A DNA stretch of 64,000 nucleotides, taken from Weissella thailandensis. Its GTDB lineage: Bacteria; Bacillota; Bacilli; Lactobacillales; Lactobacillaceae. The position numbers were made by a program, and so were the translations under genes. How positions within the stretch are numbered: the first letter of the stretch is position 1; every line of letters starts with the position of its first letter. The DNA lies in contig NZ_BJEC01000013.1 in NCBI RefSeq assembly GCF_005405465.1, positions 1-64,000 on the forward strand, read 5' to 3'. The notes under the pieces were generated by a model. The model saw only the letters and a program-made list of their open reading frames with translations. It did not search any database and was not told the DNA's origin. Positions 43,793 through 53,327 of the stretch are shown here, piece by piece.

Positions 43793-45274
43793 ATGAACAA
43801 ATGGATAAAAAAGCTCATTATGTTGGTAATGGCATTTGGACTAGTAATGAGTAGCGGTATGGGTATGCTGAATATGCATACAGTCAACGCTGAAGAAACT
43901 GATCCGACATTAGAGCGAATTAAGAAATCTGGTAAGTTAGTCGTTGGAACTTCAGCCGATTATGCGCCTTATGAGTTCCATACAACCGAGCACGGTAAAG
44001 ACAAGATTGTTGGTTTTGATATCGAAGCTGCCCGTGAGATTGGTAAGCAATTAGGTGTGAAAACTGAAATCCAAGAAATGAGTTTTGATGCCTTATTGGG
44101 TGCTGTAAAAACGGGAAAAGTTGATGTTGTTGTGGCAGGTATGACGGAAACGCCAGAACGTTCCGAAGAAGTTAACTTTTCAAAGCCTTACTTTGTTGAT
44201 AAAAATGTTGTGCTAACTTTAAAACAGAATAAAGAAAAGTGGTCAACGTTAAAGCAACTTCGCCAAGCAAAATTGGCAGCGCAAGTCTCATCTAAGCAAG
44301 ACGATATCGCACATGATATAACTGATAAAAAGGTTGTCTCATTAAAGAAGATTACTGATGAAGTGACGCAATTGAACCAGGAAAAGGTTGATGGTGTCGT
44401 GGTTGCTAGTACGACAGCAAAAAGTTATTTAGAACAAAGTGATCAATTTGCTGTCTCACCAGCCAAATTACCAGGCATTTCTAATGGTTCATCAGTGGTG
44501 ATGAACAAGAATGCAACGGTATTGCAGTCAAAGGTTAATAAGATTTTAGATGACCATATTATTGGTGAACCACTGCAAAAGATGCAGGATGATGCCATAG
44601 CGTTGATGAATAAAAAAGAATCTTTCGTTTCTAAATATTCACCTTATTTCGTTAAGGGAACGCTTTACACGATTGGGTTAGCGGTCATCGGTGTCTTCTT
44701 TGGAATTATCTTAGGTATCCTATTTGCCTTAATGAAACTATCTTCAATCAAAGTATTTAAGTGGTTGGCTTCAGCATACATTGAAGCAGTCCGTGGTGTG
44801 CCTTTGTTGATTCAAGTATTCATTGTTTACTTTGGTACACAAGCCATTGGATTGCATATTTCAAGCTTCTTGGCTGGTGCAATTGCCATGTTCTTGAATT
44901 CAGCAGCCTATGTTGCGGAAATTATTCGTTCAGGGATTCAGGCAGTGCCAGACGGACAAACTGAGGCGGCACGTTCACTTGGCTTTACCAAGAATCAAAC
45001 GATGCGTTATATGATTTTGCCACAGGCAATCAAGAATATTTTGCCAGCCTTGGGTAATGAATTTGTTACGGTTATCAAGGAAGGTTCTGTTGTTTCAGTT
45101 ATTGGTGTTGGTGAGTTAACTTTCCAAACTTCAGTGGTTCAAGGAGCATCCTTCAAACCATTTATCCCATTGATTATTACAGCGGTTATTTATTTCATTT
45201 TGACATTTGGAATCAGTCGCTTGTTAAACTTATTTGAAAAGAAATTACGTAAATCAGATAAGACGTTAGGTTAA
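43793..45274 (+). CDS. Glutamine-type ABC transporter, fused substrate-binding domain and permease, copy 2
   Basis: 493 residues, same architecture as copy 1. The permease half (about 285-485) is almost identical in protein and DNA, while the binding domain (about 38-265) differs at many positions (HTTEHGKDKIVGFDIEAAREIG against HATVNGKDKILGFDMDVARTLA). This suggests a changed amino-acid preference behind a shared channel. Confidence 0.9.
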   Translation: MNKWIKKLIMLVMAFGLVMSSGMGMLNMHTVNAEETDPTLERIKKSGKLVVGTSADYAPYEFHTTEHGKDKIVGFDIEAAREIGKQLGVKTEIQEMSFDALLGAVKTGKVDVVVAGMTETPERSEEVNFSKPYFVDKNVVLTLKQNKEKWSTLKQLRQAKLAAQVSSKQDDIAHDITDKKVVSLKKITDEVTQLNQEKVDGVVVASTTAKSYLEQSDQFAVSPAKLPGISNGSSVVMNKNATVLQSKVNKILDDHIIGEPLQKMQDDAIALMNKKESFVSKYSPYFVKGTLYTIGLAVIGVFFGIILGILFALMKLSSIKVFKWLASAYIEAVRGVPLLIQVFIVYFGTQAIGLHISSFLAGAIAMFLNSAAYVAEIIRSGIQAVPDGQTEAARSLGFTKNQTMRYMILPQAIKNILPALGNEFVTVIKEGSVVSVIGVGELTFQTSVVQGASFKPFIPLIITAVIYFILTFGISRLLNLFEKKLRKSDKTLG

Positions 45275-45296
45275 TTGGCCTGAATGTCATATAGCA

Positions 45297-45334
45297 AAAC
45301 AGGGTGGACAGTGATGTGCACCCTGTTTTTTTGT
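45297..45334 (+). terminator. Terminator after the second gln operon
   Basis: AAACAGGGTG (45297-45306) pairs with CACCCTGTTT (45319-45328), then T. Confidence 0.92.
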
Positions 45335-45416
45335 CACATTTTTCAGGGCCCAGAAACTTTTATAAAAAGTAGGAATAGCGTATATTAAAAAGCATAGAGT
45401 ATGAAGGAGAAGGAAG

Positions 45417-45911
45417 ATGTCAAAGAAAGCACGTATTAAAAAAATTCTTGTCGAACAAATCTTGGATAAGGCGGATATTCCCTATGAAACGATTGTATTT
45501 TCAGGAGGAATGAATCGTAACCAGGCAGAACTGGATGCCTATGGGTTAACAGATCATGACATTTATAAGACGTTAGCTTTGGACGGTAATGTGACTGGAC
45601 CAGTTATTGGCGTTGTCCCGGTTGATAATCATTTAAATGAAAAGAAATTAGCCGCTGTGTCTGGTAATAAAAAGGTTAATATGATTCCGACTAAGAACTT
45701 GCAAAAGACAACGGGTTATATTCATGGTGCGAACAATCCTGTCGGTATTTGGCAAACAAAGAAGTTTCCAATTTATTTTGACAATAGTGCCAAAGAGGCA
45801 GGTACGATCACTGTTTCGGCAGGTGAAGTGGGACGCTCAATTCGGATTGATGCGGAGACTTTGGCTGAATTTGTCCATGCACAATTTGCAGATATCCGGT
45901 CGGTTGACTAA
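45417..45911 (+). CDS. ybaK: Cys-tRNA(Pro) deacylase, YbaK/EbsC family
   Basis: 164 residues. YbaK/ProX fold: IYKTLALDGN near 50-59 with the conserved Lys, VPVDNHLN near 68-75, LAAVSGNKKVNMI and YIHGANNPVGIW near 101-112 (the GxxxPxG-type loop). The family removes cysteine mischarged onto tRNA-Pro. AAGGAGAAGG precedes the ATG. The next gene starts 2 bases after the stop. Confidence 0.9.
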   Translation: MSKKARIKKILVEQILDKADIPYETIVFSGGMNRNQAELDAYGLTDHDIYKTLALDGNVTGPVIGVVPVDNHLNEKKLAAVSGNKKVNMIPTKNLQKTTGYIHGANNPVGIWQTKKFPIYFDNSAKEAGTITVSAGEVGRSIRIDAETLAEFVHAQFADIRSVD

Positions 45912-45913
45912 TT

Positions 45914-46627
45914 ATGTCAGGTGTAATTGTTTGGCATACAGTACTGTATCTCTTTATCATTTTTTTAATTGGACCACTAGTTGTTAGTTACTGTGTCTCT
46001 GCAATTACGGCTAAAACAAATCAGCATTTGATAAATCGGTTTGGGACTCGTGCCCCCTTACTATTTGGTTGGCTGGGAGTCATTGTTCATGAATTATCGC
46101 ATGCTGGTATGGCTATCTTGTTTGGGCATAAAATCAATCGCTTGGTACTTTTAACCAATCCCTTTCGTTCAGATCGGGAGCAGCGGCTAGGTTATGTTGC
46201 ACATTCGTGGCAGCCTAAAAATATTTACCAACAGTTTGGTAATTTTTTCATTGGTTTAGCACCAGTGATTGGGATTACGTTATTAACTGGATTAACGACA
46301 CAGTTATTATGGCCAGAACTGTTTGCTGTGCAAAACATTGGATGGCAAGTTTTTAGTAGTGTACCTTGGTGGCAGTTAGTCATTTGGCTATATATTGTGG
46401 TTAATTTGAACTTAGCCATGAACTTGAGTCGTTCGGATTGGTCAAACGTTTGGCAGGGATTGGCCTATTATAGTGTGGTACTGTTGTTGATAAGTTTAAT
46501 CGTTGGTGTCTTTATTTCGGATCCCTGGCTGATTTTTGAAACGGTTGGTTACTGGCTGGGGATTGTTTGGCTAATTGATATTGGTATTGGCGTTTTAATG
46601 CTACTAATCGCACATGTTTTAGATTGA
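45914..46627 (+). CDS. Membrane protein with a HELSH motif (putative M50-like metalloprotease)
   Basis: 237 residues with about six membrane helices. GVIVHELSHAGMAILFGHKI near 55-74 places HExxH at the end of a hydrophobic segment, as in site-2 (M50-like) proteases, but I do not see a clear downstream NPDG motif; FSSVPWWQLVIWLYIVVNLNLAMNLSRSDW near 140-170 could carry the third ligand as Asp. No own ribosome site: it starts 2 bases after ybaK and is probably translationally coupled. Family unrecognised. Confidence 0.6.
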   Translation: MSGVIVWHTVLYLFIIFLIGPLVVSYCVSAITAKTNQHLINRFGTRAPLLFGWLGVIVHELSHAGMAILFGHKINRLVLLTNPFRSDREQRLGYVAHSWQPKNIYQQFGNFFIGLAPVIGITLLTGLTTQLLWPELFAVQNIGWQVFSSVPWWQLVIWLYIVVNLNLAMNLSRSDWSNVWQGLAYYSVVLLLISLIVGVFISDPWLIFETVGYWLGIVWLIDIGIGVLMLLIAHVLD

Positions 46628-46648
46628 TAATTTGAATGGGGGATAAAA

Positions 46649-47317
46649 GTGAATCAACAAGAAGATGAACAGTTGGCGGTCATGACAGATTTTACGACAC
46701 AACTATTATCTGCAGATCAAACGGGGCATGATATGACACATATTCAGCGTGTCCTAAATATGACAAAGCATATTTTAACGACGGAACCAACTGCTGACGC
46801 ATTTGTTGCACAAGCGGCAGCGCTTCTACATGATACTTATGATGATAAATTGTTTGATGACGTTGATCAGGCCAAGGCCCGGGTGGCTAATAAGCTGACA
46901 ACGATTGGTGTATCTGAGGAAAAACAGTTAGAAATTTTTAAAATTATTGATAATATGTCATGGAGTAAGCAACGATTTGGCAAGCCAGAATCATTATCAT
47001 TAGCTGGTCAAATCGTTCAGGATGCGGACCGCTTGGATGCAATTGGGGCCATTGCCATTGCACGAGTGATTCAATATGGGGTTGCCCATGGCCATGAATT
47101 GTATAATCCAGATATCAAACCAAGACAGGCGAAGACAAAGGCTGAATATCGTCAGGCAGATGGTGAAACCATTATGAATCATTTTTATGAGAAATTATTT
47201 TTACTAAAAGATTATTTAAACACAAATGAGGGCAAACGAATTGGCAAAAAAAGAGATCAGCTAATGCATGATTTTGTGACCCAGTTTGAATTAGAATGGC
47301 AACAAAAGGATTATTGA
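46649..47317 (+). CDS. HD domain phosphohydrolase
   Basis: 222 residues, GTG start with GGGGGA seven bases upstream. HD-fold metal motif: GHDMTHIQRVLNM near 29-41 (first His), ALLHDTYDDK near 69-78 (HD pair), and VQDADRLDAIGAIAIARV near 124-141 (last Asp). This is the YedJ/YpgQ-type branch, acting on nucleotides in the few studied members. It follows the HELSH gene closely, probably in one operon. Confidence 0.85.
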   Translation: MNQQEDEQLAVMTDFTTQLLSADQTGHDMTHIQRVLNMTKHILTTEPTADAFVAQAAALLHDTYDDKLFDDVDQAKARVANKLTTIGVSEEKQLEIFKIIDNMSWSKQRFGKPESLSLAGQIVQDADRLDAIGAIAIARVIQYGVAHGHELYNPDIKPRQAKTKAEYRQADGETIMNHFYEKLFLLKDYLNTNEGKRIGKKRDQLMHDFVTQFELEWQQKDY

Positions 47318-47340
47318 TCTAATAAGAAGGGAGTGAGTGT

Positions 47341-48762
47341 GTGAATTCAATATCAAAAAAGGAACGTGGCGTCCTGTTAATATTGATGGTGGGGGTTTTT
47401 CTGGGATTTTTGAATCAAACGTTGATGAATACAGCGTTGCCACAAGTTATGGCGGATTTTAAAATTTCGACTTCCCTTGGTCAGTGGATGACAAATGGGT
47501 ATATGTTAGTGAATGGTATTATGGTGCCATTAACAGCGTTTTTGATTCAGCGATTAAAAACGCGAACATTATATTTAAATGCATTATTGATTTTTGCAAT
47601 TGGTACTTTAATTGCTGGTTTTGCGCCAACTTACTTTGTTTTAATTTTGGGACGAATGGTGCAAGCTGCTGGAGCAGGGATTTTTGGTCCCTTGATGAAT
47701 GTTGTCGTAATGAACATATTTGCGGTTAATCGACGTGGTGAAGCGATGGGAATCATCGGGTTAGCATTGAACTTTGCGCCGACAATTGGACCAACGTTAT
47801 CTGGATTTATTGTTTCAAGCCACTCATGGCGCTGGTTGTTTTGGGGAATTGCGCCATTCATCTTTTTAGATTTAATCTTAGCTTTTTTCCTATTAAAAAA
47901 TATCGGTACACAACAGTTCTTACGTTTTAATTTCTTAGGCGTGTTACTTTCAAGTATCGGGTTGGGTAGTCTGTTGTATGGTTTCTCGAATGCGGGGGAT
48001 GGTCAATGGTCAAGCCCAAATGTTTGGGGATTTTTGCTGGTGGGTATCTTAGTCACTATGCTATTTGTCTACCAACAAACCCATGCGAAAAACCCGTTGC
48101 TAAACTTTAATGTCTTCAAGTACCATAATTTTACGATTGCGACAATTATTAACGTCGTGTTGATGTGCGCCTTATATGGTGGTGCTTTGATGCTACCCTT
48201 ATATATGCAAACGGTGCGTGGCGAATCGGCACTGATTTCTGGATTAGTTCTACTACCAGGTGCGTTGATTACGGCAATTTTATCGCCAACTTCAGGTAAA
48301 TGGTACGATCAGTTTGGGGCCCGCCGATTAGCCCCAATTGGGTTAGGGATTGTTGTCGTCGGAACAATTATTTTAGCGAACTTGCGATTGGATTCACCGC
48401 TATGGTTACCAGCCCTTGGTCAATTGATTCGTCAATTAGGTTTGGTCATGGTAACGATGCCAATTCAAACAGAGGCTTTTAATTCATTACCAATCGCGAT
48501 GGTACCTGATGGCTCAGCGGTTTATACAACTATTCGTCAAGTTGCAGCATCATTTGGAACTGCTGCTTTAATTACGGCATATGGCTTAACAGCTGCTGGT
48601 GTCAAGGCAGGGCAGACCCAAGTAATGGCTGATTTAAGAGGCATTCACGTCGCTTTTTGGATAGCGACCGGTTTGGTCGTTACGGCGCTATTGTTAACTA
48701 GATTGTTACGAGATCGGCAATACATTGATGAAGATCGTCATGTTCATCAAGAAAATGACTAA
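47341..48762 (+). CDS. 14-helix MFS exporter (DHA2, EmrB/QacA type)
   Basis: 473 residues, GTG start with AAGGGAG upstream. About 14 membrane helices. LGFLNQTLMNTALPQVMADFKIS near 21-43 is motif D1 of this branch; LGRMVQAAGAGIFGPLMNVV near 103-122 and GLALNFAPTIGPTLSGFIVSSHSWRWLFW near 140-168 is the motif C region of 14-helix exporters. Proton-driven export of drugs or lipophilic compounds is typical; the substrate is not deducible. Confidence 0.88.
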   Translation: MNSISKKERGVLLILMVGVFLGFLNQTLMNTALPQVMADFKISTSLGQWMTNGYMLVNGIMVPLTAFLIQRLKTRTLYLNALLIFAIGTLIAGFAPTYFVLILGRMVQAAGAGIFGPLMNVVVMNIFAVNRRGEAMGIIGLALNFAPTIGPTLSGFIVSSHSWRWLFWGIAPFIFLDLILAFFLLKNIGTQQFLRFNFLGVLLSSIGLGSLLYGFSNAGDGQWSSPNVWGFLLVGILVTMLFVYQQTHAKNPLLNFNVFKYHNFTIATIINVVLMCALYGGALMLPLYMQTVRGESALISGLVLLPGALITAILSPTSGKWYDQFGARRLAPIGLGIVVVGTIILANLRLDSPLWLPALGQLIRQLGLVMVTMPIQTEAFNSLPIAMVPDGSAVYTTIRQVAASFGTAALITAYGLTAAGVKAGQTQVMADLRGIHVAFWIATGLVVTALLLTRLLRDRQYIDEDRHVHQEND

Positions 48763-48765
48763 ATA

Positions 48766-48804
48766 AAAAGTGGTCTGACCTATTTTGGTTGGACCACTTT
48801 TGTG
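48766..48804 (+). terminator. Terminator after the DHA2 exporter
   Basis: AAAAGTGGTC-TG-ACC (48766-48780) pairs, including G-U, with GGTTGGACCACTTTT (48787-48801). Confidence 0.85.
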
Positions 48805-48840
48805 TTATGATAATAGCTTGAAGTGAACAGGAGGTTCAAA

Positions 48841-49572
48841 ATGGCTAGAGAAGTACTGTACATGAAAGTACTTAATGATTTAAACCGACGTATCAATGCA
48901 CAAGAATTCCCGAATTTAAAGTTACCAGATGAGCGGTCTTTGGCTATCTCGTATGATGTTTCGCGAAGTTCTATTAAAAGAGCCCTCAATGTTTTGGTGC
49001 AACAAGGGATTATTTTTAAAAAACGTGGCTCAGGAACGTTTGTCAATCCACTGTATTTAAAAAACCAAGGGATGTTTAATGCTGTGGGACAAAATTTAGG
49101 TGTTTCTGATTCTTTTCGTTTTAAGGGTGAAACACCAGCAATCAAACTGTTAGTTTTTGAAAAAGAAATTGCGAATGATGAAGATCGTGAGGCATTGTTT
49201 TTAGAGCCTGATGATGAAGTTTATCGTATTAAACGTTTACGTACACTGCAAGATAAAGTATTTATGATCGAGAATGCGGTGATTCCGGTGAAATTATTGC
49301 CAATGTTAACGGCTGAAGATATGACACATTCTATGTTTCAGTATGCTGAACAGACAACTAACAAAGCAGTTACCAAATCATTCATGACAGTTACAGCTGA
49401 ACCATCTAGCGAAGAAGATCAACAATATTTGAATTTGGCACCGACAGAACCAGTTGGCGTGATGTCTGGTGTGTACTTTTTAGATGATGGGGCACCTTTT
49501 GAAGTTGGGCAAATGCGCGTTCATTATAGCTATATGCGCTATAACAGCTTCGTTAGTTTAGATGGTGAATAA
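48841..49572 (+). CDS. GntR-family regulator with UTRA domain
   Basis: 243 residues from ATG 48841, with AGGAGG seven bases upstream; earlier in-frame codons have no site. Winged helix at about 8-72 (LPDERSLAISYDVSRSSIKRALNVLVQQG, KRGSGTFVN) and UTRA ligand domain at about 95-240, typical for sugar-phosphate-sensing HutC-type regulators. It lies directly before phosphoketolase in the same direction, so control of that gene is likely but not shown. Confidence 0.85.
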   Translation: MAREVLYMKVLNDLNRRINAQEFPNLKLPDERSLAISYDVSRSSIKRALNVLVQQGIIFKKRGSGTFVNPLYLKNQGMFNAVGQNLGVSDSFRFKGETPAIKLLVFEKEIANDEDREALFLEPDDEVYRIKRLRTLQDKVFMIENAVIPVKLLPMLTAEDMTHSMFQYAEQTTNKAVTKSFMTVTAEPSSEEDQQYLNLAPTEPVGVMSGVYFLDDGAPFEVGQMRVHYSYMRYNSFVSLDGE

Positions 49573-49647
49573 TTGAATTTTTAATGTCTCAAATTGGGAC
49601 GGTCCAATTAGTAGTTTTTTATTGTACCCCTTTTGTAAATCTGTTAT

Positions 49648-49679
49648 TATAATAGTTGTAATCCAGAAGATAACTTCTG
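49648..49679 (+). promoter_or_regulatory. Phosphoketolase -10 element and leader hairpin
   Basis: TATAAT at 49648-49653 without a convincing -35 at normal spacing; then a perfect small hairpin CAGAAG-ATAA-CTTCTG (49664-49679) near the 5' end of the mRNA, a position that often stabilises abundant transcripts. Confidence 0.5.
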
Positions 49680-49721
49680 CGATGGAACCTTTCTCAAAAG
49701 TAAAAAGGAGATTTAATCAAA

Positions 49722-52181
49722 ATGGCAGTAGATTTTGATTCAAAAGCATATCTAGAAAAGGTTGATGCTTGGTGGCGTGCTACCAACTACCTTTCAGCAG
49801 GTATGATCTTTTTGAAGAGCAACCCATTGTTTTCAGTAACTAACACACCAATTCAAGCAGATGACGTTAAGGTTAAGCCTATCGGTCACTGGGGAACTAT
49901 CTCAGGACAAACTTTCCTATACGCTCATGCAAACCGTTTGATCAACAAGTTTGATTTGAACATGTTCTACATTGGTGGTCCCGGTCACGGTGGCCAAGTT
50001 ATGGTTACGAACTCATACTTAGACGGTACTTATACTGAAAGCTATCCTGAAATTACTCAAGATGTTGACGGTATGGCCCGTTTGTTTAAGCGTTTCTCAT
50101 TCCCAGGTGGAATTGGTTCACACATGACTGCACAAACGCCAGGTTCATTGCACGAAGGTGGTGAGTTAGGTTACTCACTATCACACGCAACTGGTGCAGT
50201 TTTGGACAACCCTGACCAAATTGCTTTCACAGTTGTTGGTGACGGGGAAGCCGAAACTGGTCCTTCAATGACTGCATGGCACTCAATCAAGTTCTTGAAC
50301 CCTAAGAACGATGGTGCTGTATTGCCAATTTTGGACTTGAACGGATTTAAGATTTCAAACCCAACAATCTTCTCACGTATGAGTGATGAAGAAATTACTA
50401 AGTTCTTCGAAGGCTTGGGATACTCACCACGTTTCATTGAAAATGATGATATCCATGACTACATGGCATACCACGAGTTGGCTGCTAATGTATTCGACAA
50501 GGCTATTGAAGATATTCATGCTATTCAAAAGGCTGCCCGTGAAGACGGTCGCTACATTGATGGTGAAGTTGCTGCATGGCCAGTTATCATTGCTCGCTTG
50601 CCAAAGGGTTGGGGTGGACCAACTCATAACGCTGCTGGTGAGCCAATTGAGAACTCATTCCGTGCCCACCAAGTGCCACTTCCTTTGGCACAACAAAAGT
50701 TGGAAACTTTGTCTGAATTCGAAGAATGGTTGAATTCATACAAGCCAGCTGAATTGTTTAACGCTGATGGTTCATTGAAGGCAGAAATTGCTGAAATGGC
50801 ACCAAAGGGTGACAAGCGTATGGCTGCTAACCCAGTTGCTAATGGTGGACGTCGCCGTGGTGATGAGCCTACTGATTTGACATTGCCAAATTGGAAGGAC
50901 TTTGCTAACGAAGTGACGGCTGATAACCGTGGAACGGAATTGCCAGAAGGCGGCCGTAACATGGATATGAACCTATTATCAACTTACTTCGCTGCAGTTT
51001 CAAAGTTGAACCCAACGTCATTCCGTATCTTCGGACCTGACGAAACGATGTCAAATCGTTTGTGGGAGATGTTCAAGATTACTGACCGTCAATGGATGGA
51101 AGAAGTCAAAGAACCTAATGATCAACACGAAGCTCACGAAGGACGTATCTTGGATGCCCAATTGTCAGAGCACCAAGCTGAAGGTTGGCTAGAAGCTTAC
51201 ACATTGACTGGTCGTGTTGGTGTGTTCGCATCATACGAGTCATTCCTACGTGTTGTTGATTCAATGATTACACAACACTTCAAGTGGTTGCGTCATGCGT
51301 CAGAACAACCATGGCGTAATGATTACCCATCATTGAACTTGATTTCAACATCAACTGCTTTCCAACAAGACCACAACGGTTACACTCACCAAGATCCAGG
51401 TATTTTGTCACACTTGGCTGAGAAGAAGGCTGACTTTATTCGTCAATACTTGCCAGCTGATGGTAACACTTTGTTGGCTGTCTTTGGTCGTGCATTTACT
51501 GAACGTCACAAGATCAACCACATTGTTGCTTCAAAGCAACCACGTCAACAATGGTTCTCAGTTGATGAAGCACAAGAGCTAGCTACTGAAGGTGTTAAGG
51601 TCATTGACTGGGCTTCAACTGTTGCTGAAGGTGAAGATGCTGATATCGTCTTTGCATCAGCCGGTGTTGAGCCAACAATCGAAGTACTTGCTGCATTGCA
51701 CTTGATCAACGAAGCATTCCCAGCTGTTAAGATGCGTTATGTCAACGTTGTTGAATTGCACCGTTTGCTAAACAAGAATGGTAAGATGAACCACGAACGT
51801 GCCTTGTCAGATGACAAGTTTACTGCATTGTTCGGTGAGTCAGGAACACCAGTTATGTTCGGCTTCCACGGATTCGAAGACTTGATTGAGTCAATCTTCT
51901 ATGAGCGTCAACACTTAGGTGCACACGTTCACGGTTACCGTGAAGATGGTGATATCACAACTACTTACGATATGCGTGTATACTCAGAATTGGATCGTTT
52001 CCACCAAGCTAAGGAAGCTGCAAACGTTTTGGCTGACAAGGGCGTAATTGATGCTGCTGAAGCAGAAGCCTTTGACAAGAAGATGGATGCTATCTTAGCA
52101 AAGCACTTCGATGTTACTCGTAACGAAGGACGCGATATCGAAGAGTTTACTGACTGGAAGTGGACTGCTTTAAACAAGTAA
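49722..52181 (+). CDS. xpkA: Xylulose-5-phosphate phosphoketolase
   Basis: 819 residues, full length. Thiamine diphosphate enzyme that splits xylulose 5-phosphate into acetyl phosphate and glyceraldehyde 3-phosphate; the key step of heterolactic fermentation. Seen: [18 protein letters not shown] near 87-104, [19 protein letters not shown] near 140-158, the ThDP motif [11 protein letters not shown] near 170-180 and EFTDWKW at the C-terminus. Substrate range (fructose 6-phosphate too) is not decidable. Its codon use is strongly biased, so it must be among the most expressed genes. AAAAGGAG precedes the ATG. Confidence 0.96.
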   Translation: MAVDFDSKAYLEKVDAWWRATNYLSAGMIFLKSNPLFSVTNTPIQADDVKVKPIGHWGTISGQTFLYAHANRLINKFDLNMFYIGGPGHGGQVMVTNSYLDGTYTESYPEITQDVDGMARLFKRFSFPGGIGSHMTAQTPGSLHEGGELGYSLSHATGAVLDNPDQIAFTVVGDGEAETGPSMTAWHSIKFLNPKNDGAVLPILDLNGFKISNPTIFSRMSDEEITKFFEGLGYSPRFIENDDIHDYMAYHELAANVFDKAIEDIHAIQKAAREDGRYIDGEVAAWPVIIARLPKGWGGPTHNAAGEPIENSFRAHQVPLPLAQQKLETLSEFEEWLNSYKPAELFNADGSLKAEIAEMAPKGDKRMAANPVANGGRRRGDEPTDLTLPNWKDFANEVTADNRGTELPEGGRNMDMNLLSTYFAAVSKLNPTSFRIFGPDETMSNRLWEMFKITDRQWMEEVKEPNDQHEAHEGRILDAQLSEHQAEGWLEAYTLTGRVGVFASYESFLRVVDSMITQHFKWLRHASEQPWRNDYPSLNLISTSTAFQQDHNGYTHQDPGILSHLAEKKADFIRQYLPADGNTLLAVFGRAFTERHKINHIVASKQPRQQWFSVDEAQELATEGVKVIDWASTVAEGEDADIVFASAGVEPTIEVLAALHLINEAFPAVKMRYVNVVELHRLLNKNGKMNHERALSDDKFTALFGESGTPVMFGFHGFEDLIESIFYERQHLGAHVHGYREDGDITTTYDMRVYSELDRFHQAKEAANVLADKGVIDAAEAEAFDKKMDAILAKHFDVTRNEGRDIEEFTDWKWTALNK

Positions 52182-52216
52182 TCGACTAATCAGATCAATG
52201 CTGAATCGATAAAATA

Positions 52217-52258
52217 AAAGCTCATAATCGCTAAACTTTGGCGGTTATGAGCTTTTTT
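52217..52258 (+). terminator. Phosphoketolase terminator
   Basis: AAAGCTCATAATCGC (52217-52231) pairs with GCGGTTATGAGCTTT (52241-52255), one G-U, then TTTT. Confidence 0.95.
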
Positions 52259-52303
52259 TGGTATAATTTGTAATGGTTGAATATGTTTTTAAGGAGAAAG
52301 TTA

Positions 52304-53029
52304 ATGATTGTCTTATTTGTTTTAGGAATTGTGCTGTTGGCCTATGCAGCTATCCAGGGGGTCGTGCATCATCAAGTACGATGGGTACCGATTACGATCG
52401 GTCTTTTATTGACTATTTTTATGGGCTTGGGTGTGCAACGTGCACAACAACGGCATTTTTTAATGGCAGAAGTTCCTTTCTCAAAGACACAAAAAATTCA
52501 GCCTGCTGTTACTATTGATAGTTTCAATTTAATAACAACAGAAAAAGGTAGTAATGGACGCTTGCGTTATACATACCGAACAAATGACAAAACATATCAA
52601 ACATTGACGCAACAAGCTAAGACTAAGGTGGTTGCTGGTCAAAAACCAACTTTGAAAACAACTGTGATGACTTATCAAGCCAATTCAACCTGGCGTCGAT
52701 TCTTGCTTTTGGGACAAAAAACAGTTGAAAAAGGTGATACAACCTATAAGTTAACACTTCCTGAGGGCTGGTATGTTGTGCCTAAGGACAAGGTTGATGA
52801 TTTACAAAAGATGGTACAGGACAATGAATCTGACATCTCAGATAAAGTTCGTGATGAGATCAATAAGCAAGTCGCTAAAAAAGTTAAAGCGGACAAAGAT
52901 TTTGTTGATGATGAGGATGGTCAAAATAAATTGAAAGATGATATCGTTAAGAAAGTAACTAGCGATTCACAGAAGCAGTTGAAGGTAGATATAGTCAATC
53001 AAATTAGTAAATGGCAAAAAGAACAATAG
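52304..53029 (+). CDS. Membrane-anchored protein, DUF4811-like
   Basis: 241 residues from ATG 52304 (AAGGAG seven bases upstream); the TTG at 52277 would enclose that site. Two N-terminal membrane helices (about 1-18 and 29-45) and a soluble part of about 190 residues ending in a Lys/Asp-rich, probably coiled helical tail. The layout and the YRTNDKTYQT-type strand pattern resemble DUF4811 of Lactobacillales, from memory only. Function unknown. Confidence 0.55.
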   Translation: MIVLFVLGIVLLAYAAIQGVVHHQVRWVPITIGLLLTIFMGLGVQRAQQRHFLMAEVPFSKTQKIQPAVTIDSFNLITTEKGSNGRLRYTYRTNDKTYQTLTQQAKTKVVAGQKPTLKTTVMTYQANSTWRRFLLLGQKTVEKGDTTYKLTLPEGWYVVPKDKVDDLQKMVQDNESDISDKVRDEINKQVAKKVKADKDFVDDEDGQNKLKDDIVKKVTSDSQKQLKVDIVNQISKWQKEQ

Positions 53030-53065
53030 GTCATTTAAAGAATTAATGTTAATAATTTTAACAAA

Positions 53066-53106
53066 GCGGTGTTGGAACAAAATAAGTGTTCCAACACCGC
53101 CTTTTA
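53066..53106 (+). terminator. Terminator (TTGGAACA stem type)
   Basis: GCGGTGTTGGAACA (53066-53079) pairs perfectly with TGTTCCAACACCGC (53087-53100), then a T-rich run. Confidence 0.92.
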
Positions 53107-53113
53107 TTTAAAA

Positions 53114-53276
53114 TGGCTTCAAAGTGTTTTTTGTCACGCTCTGTATAAACGTGCTCCCAAAGACTGAATCCTCAATGTAACAACAATGGCGCAATTCTGT
53201 CTCTTCGCTTTGCTATGAGCCAAAATAGCACCATCATTGTTACAACCGGCTTCAAGACGTCTTTTGTCACGCTTTG
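53114..53276 (+). repeat. Dispersed palindromic repeat, right-end fragment plus full copy
   Basis: TGGCTTCAAAGTG to CACGCTCT (53114-53142) is a lone right end, followed by a full unit from ATAAACGTGCTCCC (53145) to TTTTGTCACGCTTT (53262-53275). Central loop TCTGTCTCTTCGCT is shared with the 27.9-kb copy. It occupies most of the gap before pepO. Confidence 0.85.
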
Positions 53277-53327
53277 TTCTTTGTGGTATCTTATTCTATA
53301 AGAAAAATGAAATTTTGAGGTGAAAAT

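Noticed and set aside
49722..52181. Horizontal transfer suggested by unusual codon use of phosphoketolase
   Set aside because: The bias is toward the same optimal codons seen in araA, araE and adhE and reflects high expression, not foreign origin.
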